A DNA stretch of 36,737 bases from Methanoregula sp. (GCA_022711635.1 JAKLEQ010000009.1:1-36737), one strand, 5' to 3'; positions 7,998 to 15,462 are shown, counted from the first letter of the stretch. Notes: generated by a model not told the origin, from the letters alone. Numbers and translations are program-made.

Positions 7998-8765
7998 TCA
8001 GCCCTCCGGACCCTGCTGAGGCAGTCCTGCCAGCGCATCGTGCCGCCCGAGGATCCCGACAATCCTTCCGCCATCCATGACCGGGAGCCGGCTGATGTCA
8101 TGGTCGATCAGGAGCTGTGCTGCAGTGTTGACCGGTTCGTCAGGGCGGGTGGTAACGACCGTAGCCTCCATCAGGTCGGATACCGGCGTTGAAACGGCGT
8201 TTAACAGCGCAGTCCGTACCCCGCCGCGGGCGATCAGGTCGCGGCGCGATATTATCCCGACAAGCTTCTTTTTCCGCATGACGGGGAATGCAGTATACCC
8301 GTGCTCGAGCATCAGGGCATGGATGCGCGGGACGGGATCGTCTGCCTGTGCTACGACAACGTTCCGGGTCATATAATCCTCCACCAACCCCCGGAGCTTG
8401 TTGCAGGATAGAATTACGGGGAAGATATCGGAGAGGAGGACCCCCCCGGTAATGCGTCGTTCCTCGTCGATGACGGCCGCGCTGTCCGTCCCGGCATCCC
8501 GCATCGCCAAGGCTATGCCCTCGACAGGATCCTCGCGCCCTGCCTCTGCTGCGTCCTTGACAAATCCTTCGACCGTGACATCCGATTTCGTTGCGGTCAG
8601 GCGGAGAGCGTCGGTAATATCGATGTACCCGATCAGCCGCCCCCGGTCGTCCGTGATATACGCTTCACGGTACCGGTCATCCCGGAGAACCTGGCGGGCC
8701 TTTGTCAACCGGTCATTGAAACGCAGCACAGGGATCTCGACGAGGAAATCCTGTGCCCGTCTCAT
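7998..8765 (-). CDS. CBS-domain protein (four CBS motifs), gene 2 of the CBS operon
   Basis: 255 residues from the ATG at 8765, preceded by GGAGGAGGAGA and overlapping the previous stop as ATGA. Four CBS units lie at about 1-58, 65-120, 126-180 and 195-250. The first lacks the usual M-x-x-x-P-V opening and starts D-F-L-V-E-I-P-V-L. Units 3 and 4 are canonical: D-Y-M-T-R-N-V-V-V with F-P-V-M, G-I-I-S-R-R-D-L, and D-L-M-E-A-T-V-V-T-T with R-L-P-V-M-D-G-G-R-I-V-G-I-L. A 64-base gap separates it from the next gene. Role: probable nucleotide-binding regulatory protein, with the ligand unknown. Confidence 0.9.
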   Translation of the reverse strand: MRRAQDFLVEIPVLRFNDRLTKARQVLRDDRYREAYITDDRGRLIGYIDITDALRLTATKSDVTVEGFVKDAAEAGREDPVEGIALAMRDAGTDSAAVIDEERRITGGVLLSDIFPVILSCNKLRGLVEDYMTRNVVVAQADDPVPRIHALMLEHGYTAFPVMRKKKLVGIISRRDLIARGGVRTALLNAVSTPVSDLMEATVVTTRPDEPVNTAAQLLIDHDISRLPVMDGGRIVGILGRHDALAGLPQQGPEG

Positions 8766-9328
8766 GTGATGTTCTCCTCCTCCCTGCAATGCGGGCAGAG
8801 CATCTGGTTGTCGACACGCTTTACGTCATCAGACATGACGCTGCACCGGCTGCATAACCCCGGCTCGACGGCATCTTCGCGGTTGATCTCGATTAAGTCT
8901 GCCATCAGTTCGTTGACCTCGTTGGACACGGTAAGAAGGTCCCGCACCGTTACGATCCCGATGACTTTCTTCTTCTGATCAACGACCGGGAGCCTCCGTA
9001 CCCGGTGCTTCACCATCATATGGGCAGCGTCACCCACAGTCTTCTCAGCCCCCACCGTAATGAGCGGGGTGCTCATGATCTCGTTCACATGGACCGTACT
9101 TGGCCTGAGATCCTTTGCCACCACTTTGCAGTTGATATCCTGCTCGGTAACGATCCCGATGGGAAGGTTCCGCTGGAGCACGATGCAGCTCCCGACATCG
9201 TCGTGGCACATGACGGCAGCAGCCTTGTCGACCGTTGCGCCGGTGCCGATCGTCGTCGGGTTTGGCCGCATCACCTCCTTCAAGGGTACACGGGTCTCGA
9301 AGCTCATCCGGTTGTCGTTCTTTTTCAT
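8762..9328 (-). CDS. CBS pair with C-terminal zinc ribbon, gene 1 of the CBS operon
   Basis: 188 residues. One Bateman module (CBS units at about 15-73 and 80-134) is followed by a short helix and a Cys cluster C159-x2-C162 ... C178-x2-C181 that should fold as a zinc ribbon. The CBS strings are canonical: V-M-R-P-N-P-T-T-I, G-I-V-T-E-Q-D-I, R-R-L-P-V-V-D and G-I-V-T-V-R-D-L-L. It is the only operon member with an additional domain, so it may dock the others on nucleic acid or a protein partner (inference). It is the first gene, with a very strong ribosome binding site at 9331-9340, and its stop overlaps the next ATG (ATGA). Confidence 0.92.
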   Translation of the reverse strand: MKKNDNRMSFETRVPLKEVMRPNPTTIGTGATVDKAAAVMCHDDVGSCIVLQRNLPIGIVTEQDINCKVVAKDLRPSTVHVNEIMSTPLITVGAEKTVGDAAHMMVKHRVRRLPVVDQKKKVIGIVTVRDLLTVSNEVNELMADLIEINREDAVEPGLCSRCSVMSDDVKRVDNQMLCPHCREEENIT

Positions 9329-9330
9329 GA

Positions 9331-9340
9331 GATCACCTCC
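9331..9340 (-). promoter_or_regulatory. Strong Shine-Dalgarno site heading the CBS operon
   Basis: Reads GGAGGTGATC on the minus strand, two bases upstream of the ATG at 9328. It is an unusually long perfect complement to the conserved 16S rRNA 3' end (GATCACCTCC) and predicts strong translation initiation of the first CBS gene. Confidence 0.8.
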
Positions 9341-9457
9341 CTGTGTCGGTCTGATGTTTACGATCTAGCATACTCACCAACTGTGATAAAAGGATTTGGG
9401 CAGCGTCACTGCTTTGCGAGGCAGATGCCCGACAGGAAACGGTATGCACCCGCGAGA

Positions 9458-9494
9458 GCCGGCTGTTCCGGAAGAAACCTAATAAACAGCCGGC
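9458..9494. repeat. Perfect 10-bp inverted repeat upstream of oapA
   Basis: GCCGGCTGTT at 9458-9467 is the exact reverse complement of AACAGCCGGC at 9485-9494, separated by 17 bases that include the AT-rich CCTAATAA. It lies in the 240-base divergent gap between the CBS operon (minus) and oapA (plus). It may be an operator over the oapA promoter or an RNA hairpin. Confidence 0.6.
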
Positions 9495-9568
9495 CGCATA
9501 CATACCTGTGAGATTACGGGCGAAATCCTGCAGGAAGGGTGGCAGGATCCCCGGGGTGATGAACGCAA

Positions 9569-10222
9569 ATGAAGATATTTTATCAGACGTTTGGCCGGGC
9601 CAGGAAGAGATTCTCCAGCCTCCTAAACCGCTTTTTCAGGAAGAAACGGACGCGGATCGGCATCTACGGCCCACCGAATGCAGGGAAGACCACGCTTGCC
9701 AACAGGATCGCCCGTGACTGGACCGGCGATGCCGTGGGCCCGGTGAGCGAGATCCCCCATGAGACCCGGCGCGCCCGCAAGAAGGAAGACATCATCATCT
9801 CGGGGGCGAACGGGGCGACGGTCACGATTGACATCGTCGATACGCCCGGCGTAACGACCAAGATAGATTACCACGAGTTCCTCGAGTTCGGTCTCGAGAA
9901 AGACGAAGCGATCATCCGCGCCCGCGAGGCAACCGAGGGCGTTGCCGAGGCGATGCACTGGCTCCGCGAGGATATCGACGGCGTCATCTACATGCTGGAC
10001 GCTACGATCGACCCCTTCGAGCAGGTCAACATCATGATGGTCGGGATTATCGAGAGCAGGAAACTCCCGGTCATCATCGTCGCCAACAAGATCGACCTCC
10101 CCGATGCTGCACCCGCTCGGATCCGGAGCGCATTCCCCCAGCACCCTGTCGTCGCCATCTCCGGCCTTGAGGGAAAGAACACGGAAGAGCTGTACGAGAT
10201 GATGATCGAGCGGTTCGGCTGA
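9569..10222 (+). CDS. oapA: Era-like GTPase, OapA family
   Basis: 217 residues. A basic N-terminal segment rich in Arg/Lys (10-28) precedes a TRAFAC-class GTPase fold with all main motifs: G1 G34-P-P-N-A-G-K-T41, a G2 region around T66, G3 D91-T-P-G94, G4 N173-K-I-D176, and a G5-like S-G-L (198-200). A helical insert (100-135) lies between G3 and G4. The protein matches the archaeal Era-like GTPases called origin-associated protein A in Haloferax, where the gene neighbours the main replication origin. Its molecular role is not firmly established. OapC follows after 16 bases, supporting joint function. The OapB (DUF2073) gene often found in the same cluster is absent here. The basic N-terminus may bind RNA or membrane (inference). 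Confidence 0.88.
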   Translation: MKIFYQTFGRARKRFSSLLNRFFRKKRTRIGIYGPPNAGKTTLANRIARDWTGDAVGPVSEIPHETRRARKKEDIIISGANGATVTIDIVDTPGVTTKIDYHEFLEFGLEKDEAIIRAREATEGVAEAMHWLREDIDGVIYMLDATIDPFEQVNIMMVGIIESRKLPVIIVANKIDLPDAAPARIRSAFPQHPVVAISGLEGKNTEELYEMMIERFG

Positions 10223-10238
10223 GGGGGGAGACCATACC

Positions 10239-10631
10239 ATGCCACACAAGTGTACCAGGTGCGGCCGTGAATATGAGGATGGATCGACGGAGATCCTCAG
10301 GGGCTGCGGGAGCTGCGGGGGAAAGAAGTTCCTGTACGTGCGGCAGGAAGAAATCCACCGGGACATGATCGAGGAGAAGTCAGCGGAAGAGATCGTCACC
10401 GGGAAAGAGGAAGAGATCCTCGAAGTGAAGACCGAACCTGACAAGGGGGTCGAGATGTACGACCGGGTCGAAACGATCCGGATCGTGGGTCCCGGCACCT
10501 ACGAGCTGAACCTCGAGAAGATGGCCGAGGGGGACGAGCGCATCATCTCGGTGGGAAAAGAGGGCGTCTACAATATCGACCTGCTCTCGTTCTCAAAGGA
10601 CGAGAAGAAGAAGAAGCGGAAGAAGAGATAA
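10239..10631 (+). CDS. oapC: Zinc-ribbon protein, OapC family (DUF2072)
   Basis: 130 residues. An N-terminal zinc ribbon has C5-x2-C8 and C23-x2-C26, followed by an acidic helix (about 36-75), a compact segment around Y-D-R-V-E-T-I-R-I-V-G-P-G-T-Y-E-L-N-L (83-101), and a very basic C-terminal tail K-K-K-K-R-K-K-R. This is the arrangement of the archaeal DUF2072/COG3364 family. GGGGGAGA lies about eight bases before the ATG. It is 16 bases after oapA, so the two form an operon. Only eight bases separate its stop from the convergent stop of the minus-strand gene that follows. The function is unknown; the basic tail and zinc ribbon suggest nucleic acid binding. Confidence 0.85.
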   Translation: MPHKCTRCGREYEDGSTEILRGCGSCGGKKFLYVRQEEIHRDMIEEKSAEEIVTGKEEEILEVKTEPDKGVEMYDRVETIRIVGPGTYELNLEKMAEGDERIISVGKEGVYNIDLLSFSKDEKKKKRKKR

Positions 10632-10639
10632 GATCCCCT

Positions 10640-11377
10640 TCACCGGGTGGCAAGATCGTTTTTTATCCCCTCGTACGGCGCGGGGATCCCGATTGCGGCA
10701 AAGAAGGTGTCGGCAACGATCAGGCTGTTGATGACTGCCCATTCCGCGCACCCGTGGCCGAGGCACCGGTCCGGGAAGAAGGGCCGGCCTTTTAAGGCCA
10801 GCGGATTTTCACGGAATGCGTGGGAGAGCATCGTTTCGAACCGTTCTGCTTCTGTTGTCTCATCACCGGAAGACCTCCTGCGTTTTGAGGTAACAACCCA
10901 CTCTTTCCGGTAGTGGAGCAGGAAGTTGCGGATTGCAACGAGCTTTCGTATGTTGGCAAATGCCGGGTCGGACTCCGGGAACGGGTGGCTGCCGGAGAGC
11001 GCCAGGATCCTCTGGTATTTCGTCAGCAGCGGTGCACGGTCAAAATTTTTCCCGTTGCGCCATTCCGCCTCGATGGTCTGGAACAGCGTGCGGGTTTTCC
11101 CCTCATCCGGGACATGCATGTCGTCGGTTGCGTCCGAGTAGAGCTCGTTGATCAGGGCCTCGAGGAATGATACCGCGGAGAGGACCGCGTGCAGGGCGAA
11201 CGCCTCGTGCATCAGGTTATCTTCCGGCCCAAGCTCCTTGGTCCGTGAATATTCTTTCTCGATGCTATAGGCAAGCCTGCAGAAGAGCGCAGCCGACTGG
11301 ATATAGCGGAGGGAGAGACAGTCCCGGAACCGGATCTCGCCCTCATCGCCAATCAACTCGATGGGGATCCTGCTCAT
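10640..11377 (-). CDS. HEPN-like all-helical protein with R-N-x3-H motif
   Basis: 245 residues from the ATG at 11377; a longer open frame to 11674 covers the divergent promoter and is not credible as coding. The protein is predicted mostly helical. Two features recall the HEPN superfamily: a helix S-A-V-S-F-L-E73-A-L-I-N-E-L-Y (67-80), and R150-N151-F-L-L-H155, matching the Rx4-6H signature of HEPN ribonucleases. The C-terminal part (195-245) has C205 and C210 and no recognised motif. HEPN proteins often act as RNases in toxin-antitoxin or antiviral systems, but many are non-toxic. No nucleotidyltransferase (MNT) partner is adjacent. The gene is divergent from marR. The superfamily call is from motif and helix pattern only. 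Confidence 0.55.
   Translation of the reverse strand: MSRIPIELIGDEGEIRFRDCLSLRYIQSAALFCRLAYSIEKEYSRTKELGPEDNLMHEAFALHAVLSAVSFLEALINELYSDATDDMHVPDEGKTRTLFQTIEAEWRNGKNFDRAPLLTKYQRILALSGSHPFPESDPAFANIRKLVAIRNFLLHYRKEWVVTSKRRRSSGDETTEAERFETMLSHAFRENPLALKGRPFFPDRCLGHGCAEWAVINSLIVADTFFAAIGIPAPYEGIKNDLATR
10659..10664 (+). terminator. T-tract after oapC
   Basis: Six T on the plus strand about 28 bases past the oapC stop, inside the 3' end of the convergent gene. It may terminate the oapAC transcript. Evidence is limited to the T-run. Confidence 0.35.
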
Positions 11378-11497
11378 CAGTACGAACCCGTTTCTTTCTC
11401 CTCCTGTAAAAACCAATGGGAAAAACCGCCATAGGGTATGCAGGGGCTGCACCTCTCCCGAATAGTTGCATTGACAACATTTATCCTCCTGCCCGGT

Positions 11498-11511
11498 AAC
11501 CTTTACAGGTT
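11498..11511 (+). promoter_or_regulatory. Candidate MarR operator at the marR start
   Basis: AACCT-TTAC-AGGTT is a perfect 5-4-5 inverted repeat ending two bases before the marR ATG. A TATA-like ACATTTATCC lies at about 11478-11487, so the repeat falls near the transcription start, suitable for autorepression. The AGGTT half may also serve as a weak ribosome binding site. Confidence 0.45.
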
Positions 11512-11513
11512 TT

Positions 11514-11990
11514 ATGATACTGCCACGCACGGGGGAGGTCCCGTCATTCAGCGCAGCCTTCTCGATCACCACCCGCGGCCACGCCATATTCCTCAACGAA
11601 CGGCTCCGGCCGCTCCGGCTGTCTGCCGGCCAGTTCCCGGTCCTGATGCTCCTCGCACAGGAGCAGAACATCACGCAGGAAACGCTCGTCCGGCACTACC
11701 GGCTCGATAAAGGAACAATAGCGCGGGCGGTAAGAAAACTCGAGGCTGCCGGCTACATCCGCAGGATTGTCGATCTCGGTAACCGCAGGGCCGTCCGGAT
11801 CTTTCTAACGGAATCGGGGGAAGCGGTTGTTCCCGTTCTCAAAGCGATCAACAGCCAGTGGGAGGACTCCGTCTGTGCGGGACTTGACGGGGAGGAACGC
11901 GGGACGCTGGAAGCCCTTATCCGGCGTGTTGCAGCGAACAGCCTTGCGATCATGGAGAGTTCGGACAGGTACAGCGGCGATGACGAATAA
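11514..11990 (+). CDS. MarR-family transcriptional regulator
   Basis: 158 residues with the MarR layout: N-terminal dimerisation helix, winged helix-turn-helix at about 37-102, and C-terminal dimerisation helices. Matching strings are L-S-A-G-Q-F-P-V-L-M-L-L (36-47), I-T-Q-E-T-L-V-R-H-Y-R-L-D-K-G-T-I-A-R-A-V-R (recognition region), and the wing D-L-G-N-R-R-A-V-R-I-F-L-T. MarR proteins usually repress adjacent efflux genes and release DNA on binding small aromatic compounds. The coding region overlaps the MATE transporter by 11 bases, so the two are co-transcribed and the regulator probably controls both. Confidence 0.93.
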   Translation: MILPRTGEVPSFSAAFSITTRGHAIFLNERLRPLRLSAGQFPVLMLLAQEQNITQETLVRHYRLDKGTIARAVRKLEAAGYIRRIVDLGNRRAVRIFLTESGEAVVPVLKAINSQWEDSVCAGLDGEERGTLEALIRRVAANSLAIMESSDRYSGDDE

Positions 11991-13383
11991 CACAGACGGA
12001 AAAAGCGGGGACGCCCGGTTCGAGAAAGAAGCGACAGAAGGTGTCTCTCTCTTAATGGGCGATCCCAAAAAGGCGATCGTGAAGCTCTCCGGCCCCATGA
12101 TCGTGGCGATGCTCCTGATGTCCACGTACAACCTTGTCAACGCCATCTGGGTTGCCGGGCTCGGTTCCGACGCCCTCGCCGCCGTCGGGTTTGTCACACC
12201 GCTCTTTATCATCTTCATGGGGCTTGGCAACGGGCTTGGCGCCGGGGCAGCCTCGGTCATTGCCCGGCGGATTGGCGCAAAGAACAAGGCAGGAGCGGAC
12301 AACGCGGCAGTCCATGCGATCCTGCTCGTCCTCGTGCTGTCAGCCGTTCTTACCCTGCCCCTGATCTCCCTCACGGGGCCCATCGTGACCCTGTTCGGCG
12401 CCGGGGAGACGGCCGGGCTCGCGACAGAATACGGGCAGGTTGTTTTCCTCGGGCTTGTGCTCATCCTCTTCACGAACATCGGGTACGCTATCCTTCGGGC
12501 GGAAGGGGACACGAAGCGGGCGATGTACGTCATGGGGGCTTCTGCGATCCTGAACATGGTCCTCGATCCGCTGCTCATCTATACCGCGGGGATGGGCATT
12601 GCCGGCGCCGCGTGGGGGATGCTCGTCTCCCTCGCAATGGTTTCCTCTGTCATGCTCTTCTGGTTCCTCGTGAAGAAAGACACCTATGTCGGGATCTCCT
12701 TTGCGGCATTCTCCTTTGACCGGAAGACCCTGCGGGACATCTTCGGGGTCGGTCTTCCGGCGAGCGTCGAGTTCCTCCTCATGTCGATCCTCTCCATCTT
12801 CATCAACGGCCTGCTCGTCACCGTTGCGGGGACGGATGCCGTCGCCGTGTATACTGCCGGGTGGCGGGTCGTCTTCTTTGCGATCATCCCCCTTGTCGCC
12901 ATCGGGACATCCGTCATCTCTGTCGCAGGAGCCGCATACGGGGCGCGGCAGTACGCAAAGATCCGTACGACGCATACGTTTGCCATCCTGCTCGGGATTG
13001 CGATCTCGCTCGCTACCAGCATTGTCACGTTCCTCTTCGCTCACCAGATCGCTGCGGTCTTTGCGTATTCGGAGGACAGTGCGCACCTCATGCCCGAGAT
13101 TGCGGCGTTCCTTGCCACGATGTGCTTCTTCTACCCGTTCATTCCGCCGGGCATCATGTCAGGGTCGATCTTCCAGGCAACGGGCCGGGGACTCACGTCC
13201 ATGGTCATCACGGTGCTCCGCAGCCTCGTCTTCATCGCCGTCTTTGCCTACCTGTTCGGGATCGTCTTCGGATTTGGCGAGCGGGGGATCTGGTGGGGGA
13301 TCGTCGCCGGCGATATCCTCGGGGGCCTCGTGGCGTTCCTCTGGGCACGGACCTACATCTCGCGGCTGATCGCAAACGGGTAA
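11980..13383 (+). CDS. MATE family multidrug/cation antiporter
   Basis: 467 residues from the ATG at 11980. A longer frame back to 11827 lies wholly inside marR and is rejected. The protein is highly hydrophobic, with about twelve membrane segments in two six-helix halves, as in MatE/NorM transporters that export cationic drugs with H+ or Na+. Typical strings are P-M-I-V-A-M-L-L-M-S-T-Y-N-L-V-N (TM1), G-L-G-A-G-A-A-S-V-I-A-R-R-I-G-A, and the second-half F-G-V-G-L-P-A-S-V-E-F-L-L. The cytoplasmic N-terminus (1-30) is charged. It overlaps marR by 11 bases, indicating a regulated efflux operon. The substrate is unknown. Confidence 0.93.
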   Translation: MTNNTDGKSGDARFEKEATEGVSLLMGDPKKAIVKLSGPMIVAMLLMSTYNLVNAIWVAGLGSDALAAVGFVTPLFIIFMGLGNGLGAGAASVIARRIGAKNKAGADNAAVHAILLVLVLSAVLTLPLISLTGPIVTLFGAGETAGLATEYGQVVFLGLVLILFTNIGYAILRAEGDTKRAMYVMGASAILNMVLDPLLIYTAGMGIAGAAWGMLVSLAMVSSVMLFWFLVKKDTYVGISFAAFSFDRKTLRDIFGVGLPASVEFLLMSILSIFINGLLVTVAGTDAVAVYTAGWRVVFFAIIPLVAIGTSVISVAGAAYGARQYAKIRTTHTFAILLGIAISLATSIVTFLFAHQIAAVFAYSEDSAHLMPEIAAFLATMCFFYPFIPPGIMSGSIFQATGRGLTSMVITVLRSLVFIAVFAYLFGIVFGFGERGIWWGIVAGDILGGLVAFLWARTYISRLIANG

Positions 13384-13480
13384 AGGAGTTCCTGACGAAC
13401 AATGCAGGGAGTGGCATCCGAAAATAACCAGGGAGCGTCGTTGCGGAAGATGTGCCATCATGCGATCTCCGTTGTGACTG

Positions 13481-13513
13481 CCGGTTCCCACATCCCGTAT
13501 CATGAGGAACCGG
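13481..13513. repeat. Perfect 8-bp inverted repeat between MATE and MFS genes
   Basis: CCGGTTCC (13481-13488) and GGAACCGG (13506-13513) are exact reverse complements, 17 bases apart, in the 173-base gap between the two efflux genes. It could be a terminator stem for the first gene or an operator for the second. A short T5 run follows at about 13530. Confidence 0.5.
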
Positions 13514-13556
13514 AATACCGAAAGCCCGGTTTTTCGCCGGATCCCGGGACCTGACG

Positions 13557-14801
13557 ATGGACGTCGCGTTGCAGGGGAGCCCCGGCGCCGGTCCCCGCCA
13601 GAGATACCTCGGCGACAGGGGCCTGATCGTCCTGATCGCGGTACTCTCCGCGTTCGTCCCGCTCTCGACCGACCTCTATCTCCCCGCACTCCCCGGGATG
13701 AGCGGGTATTTTCAGGTCGCGGCCGGAACGGCAAACTTAACGCTGATACTCTTCTTCATCTTCTTTGCCGCAGGGATACTCTTCTGGGGCCCGCTCTCCG
13801 ACCGGTATGGTCGAAGGCCCGTCCTGCTCACTGGTCTTTCCCTCTATACTGCCGCAAGTGCGGCATGCGCCCTCTCGGGCGACATCTGGTCCCTCATCTT
13901 CTTCCGGATCCTGCAGGCTGCCGGAGGCAGCGCCGCCTCCGCGGTCGCGACCGCGATGGTCAAGGATGTCTATGAAGGGCGGCGGCGGGAGTCGGTGCTC
14001 GCGATCGTCCAGTCCATGGTCGTGATCTCCCCCGCGGTCGCCCCGGTGATCGGTGCGTTCATGCTACCGTTCACGTCCTGGCGGGGGCTCTTCTGGGCGC
14101 TCGCCCTGATTGGTGCCGTCTCGCTGGCCGGTTCCTGCCTGCTGACCGAGACCCTCCCCTCGCGGTATACCGGCACGATCCTGCAGTCCTTCCGCCGCCT
14201 CGGGACGGTGCTGATAAATCCCGGCTTTGCCGCTCTCCTCATCGTCTTCTCGCTCGTATCGACGGCGTCGCTCGCATTCATTGCCGACTCCTCGTATATT
14301 TACGAAGACGGGTTCGGGCTCTCCGAGCAGTGGTTCAGCTTCTTTTTTGCTATCAATGCTGTCGCCATGATCCTCGGGCCCCTCCTCTACCTCCGTCTCT
14401 CCCGGTCCTTCGCCCGGGGCCCGGTCATCGCGTCCTGTTTCATCGCCATGATCGCGGGTGGTGCCCTGATCTGCCTCATCGGCAGCACCGGCCCGGTCTT
14501 CTTTGCACTCGCGCTCTTTCCGGCGACCCTGATGGGCAGCTGCGTCCGCACCCCCGGGGCATTCCTCATGCTCGAGCAGCAGAAGCAGGACACCGGTTCC
14601 GCATCAGCCCTCATCAACTGCACCAGCCTCGTGTTCGGCTGCGCCGGGATACTGGTTGCCACCCTCGATCCCGGCAACCTCATCCTTATCCTGGGGGCGA
14701 TCTATGTTTCCGTAGGAGCGGTATGTCTTGCCGGCTGGCGGCTCATCGGCAGGCTGAACATTATCAGGGATGTTCCGGATATGCCGCCTGCGGCCCGCTG
14801 A
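13557..14801 (+). CDS. MFS drug efflux transporter, Bcr/CflA-like
   Basis: 414 residues, about twelve membrane segments. Membership of the DHA1 drug:H+ antiporters, Bcr/CflA branch, is supported by S-T-D-L-Y-L-P-A-L-P at the end of TM1 (37-46), the MFS motif A G-P-L-S-D-R-Y-G-R-R (78-87), and the motif-C-like S-P-A-V-A-P-V-I-G in TM5. It would export hydrophobic or cationic compounds using the proton gradient. It follows the MATE gene on the same strand after 173 bases containing an inverted repeat, so it may be a separate transcription unit. The Bcr/CflA type is mostly bacterial, so past transfer into the lineage is possible but cannot be tested here. Confidence 0.9.
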   Translation: MDVALQGSPGAGPRQRYLGDRGLIVLIAVLSAFVPLSTDLYLPALPGMSGYFQVAAGTANLTLILFFIFFAAGILFWGPLSDRYGRRPVLLTGLSLYTAASAACALSGDIWSLIFFRILQAAGGSAASAVATAMVKDVYEGRRRESVLAIVQSMVVISPAVAPVIGAFMLPFTSWRGLFWALALIGAVSLAGSCLLTETLPSRYTGTILQSFRRLGTVLINPGFAALLIVFSLVSTASLAFIADSSYIYEDGFGLSEQWFSFFFAINAVAMILGPLLYLRLSRSFARGPVIASCFIAMIAGGALICLIGSTGPVFFALALFPATLMGSCVRTPGAFLMLEQQKQDTGSASALINCTSLVFGCAGILVATLDPGNLILILGAIYVSVGAVCLAGWRLIGRLNIIRDVPDMPPAAR

Positions 14802-14862
14802 TTCGGGAGGACAACGGTAATTCCACCCATATCCTTAATATCCCCTCAACCGAATACCTGTA

Positions 14863-14884
14863 AGCACTTTTTAAGCGAAGTGCT
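14863..14884 (+). terminator. Inverted repeat after the MFS gene
   Basis: AGCACTT (14863-14869) and AAGTGCT (14878-14884) form a perfect 7-bp stem with an 8-base loop TTTAAGCG, 62 bases after the MFS stop and ahead of rps15. It may terminate the MFS transcript; the central TTTTTAA could alternatively be a TATA element for rps15. A tandem GTGCAC-TC-GTGCAC follows at 14903-14916. Confidence 0.4.
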
Positions 14885-14988
14885 GACAGAAGTAAGTCCG
14901 ACGTGCACTCGTGCACTGCCATAAAAAGGCTCGGGATTACCGGGAGTCAGCAACCATTGCGGCTCTTTTTGGACTTACCCATGTTACA

Positions 14989-14994
14989 GGAGGT
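14989..14994 (+). promoter_or_regulatory. Ribosome binding site of rps15
   Basis: GGAGGT lies six bases before the ATG at 15001 and fixes the start against the longer frame that opens at 14911. Confidence 0.85.
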
Positions 14995-15000
14995 ACCAGA

Positions 15001-15462
15001 ATGGCAAGAATGCATGCCCGAAGAAGGGGCAAGTCAGGCTCCGTCCGGCCTCACCGGAAAGAGGCGCCCGCATGGTCCAACACGGACGTAAAGGCGGTCG
15101 AGAAGGTCATCGTCGACCTGCGGAAGGAAGGCGTGAGCAGCGCACGGATCGGCCTGATCCTGCGTGACCGGTACGGCGTGCCGGACATCAAGGCACTGAC
15201 CGGCGGAAAGCGGATCGGGGACATCCTCCGCGACAACAAGATCCAGTCGGAGATCCCCGAAGACCTGCGCGACCTGATGAAGAAGGCGCTCGGTCTGCGC
15301 AAGCACCTCTCAGAGAACGAGAAGGACCTGCACAACAAGCGGCAGCTCCAGCTGATGGAGTCCAAGATCCGCCGGCTCGTGCGGTACTACGCAAAGAGCC
15401 GCCGGCTGCCCGAAGGGTGGACCTACAAGCCGGAGAACACGGAGATCCTGCTGTCCCGTTAA
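15001..15462 (+). CDS. rps15: 30S ribosomal protein S15 (uS15)
   Basis: 153 residues, the length of archaeal/eukaryotic uS15, which is longer than bacterial S15. It binds 16S rRNA in the platform. Hallmarks are the start M-A-R-M-H-A-R-R-R-G-K-S-G-S, P-x-W, G-L-I-L-R-D-R-Y-G-V-P, the helix L-R-K-H-L-S-E-N-E-K-D, and L-M-E-S-K-I-R-R-L-V-R-Y-Y. The next gene starts 15 bases downstream. The order rps15 - DHH nuclease - pcc1 - rps3ae is a conserved euryarchaeal block. Confidence 0.98.
   Translation: MARMHARRRGKSGSVRPHRKEAPAWSNTDVKAVEKVIVDLRKEGVSSARIGLILRDRYGVPDIKALTGGKRIGDILRDNKIQSEIPEDLRDLMKKALGLRKHLSENEKDLHNKRQLQLMESKIRRLVRYYAKSRRLPEGWTYKPENTEILLSR

Noticed and set aside
11378-11674. N-terminal extension of the HEPN-like gene
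   Set aside because: It would cover the marR promoter and 5' coding region, and its translation is unlike a protein domain. The start at 11377 was preferred.
14903-14916. GTGCAC-TC-GTGCAC as an operator
   Set aside because: Six-base self-complementary words in G+C-rich DNA are common, and there is no regulator nearby to pair with it; mentioned only in passing.
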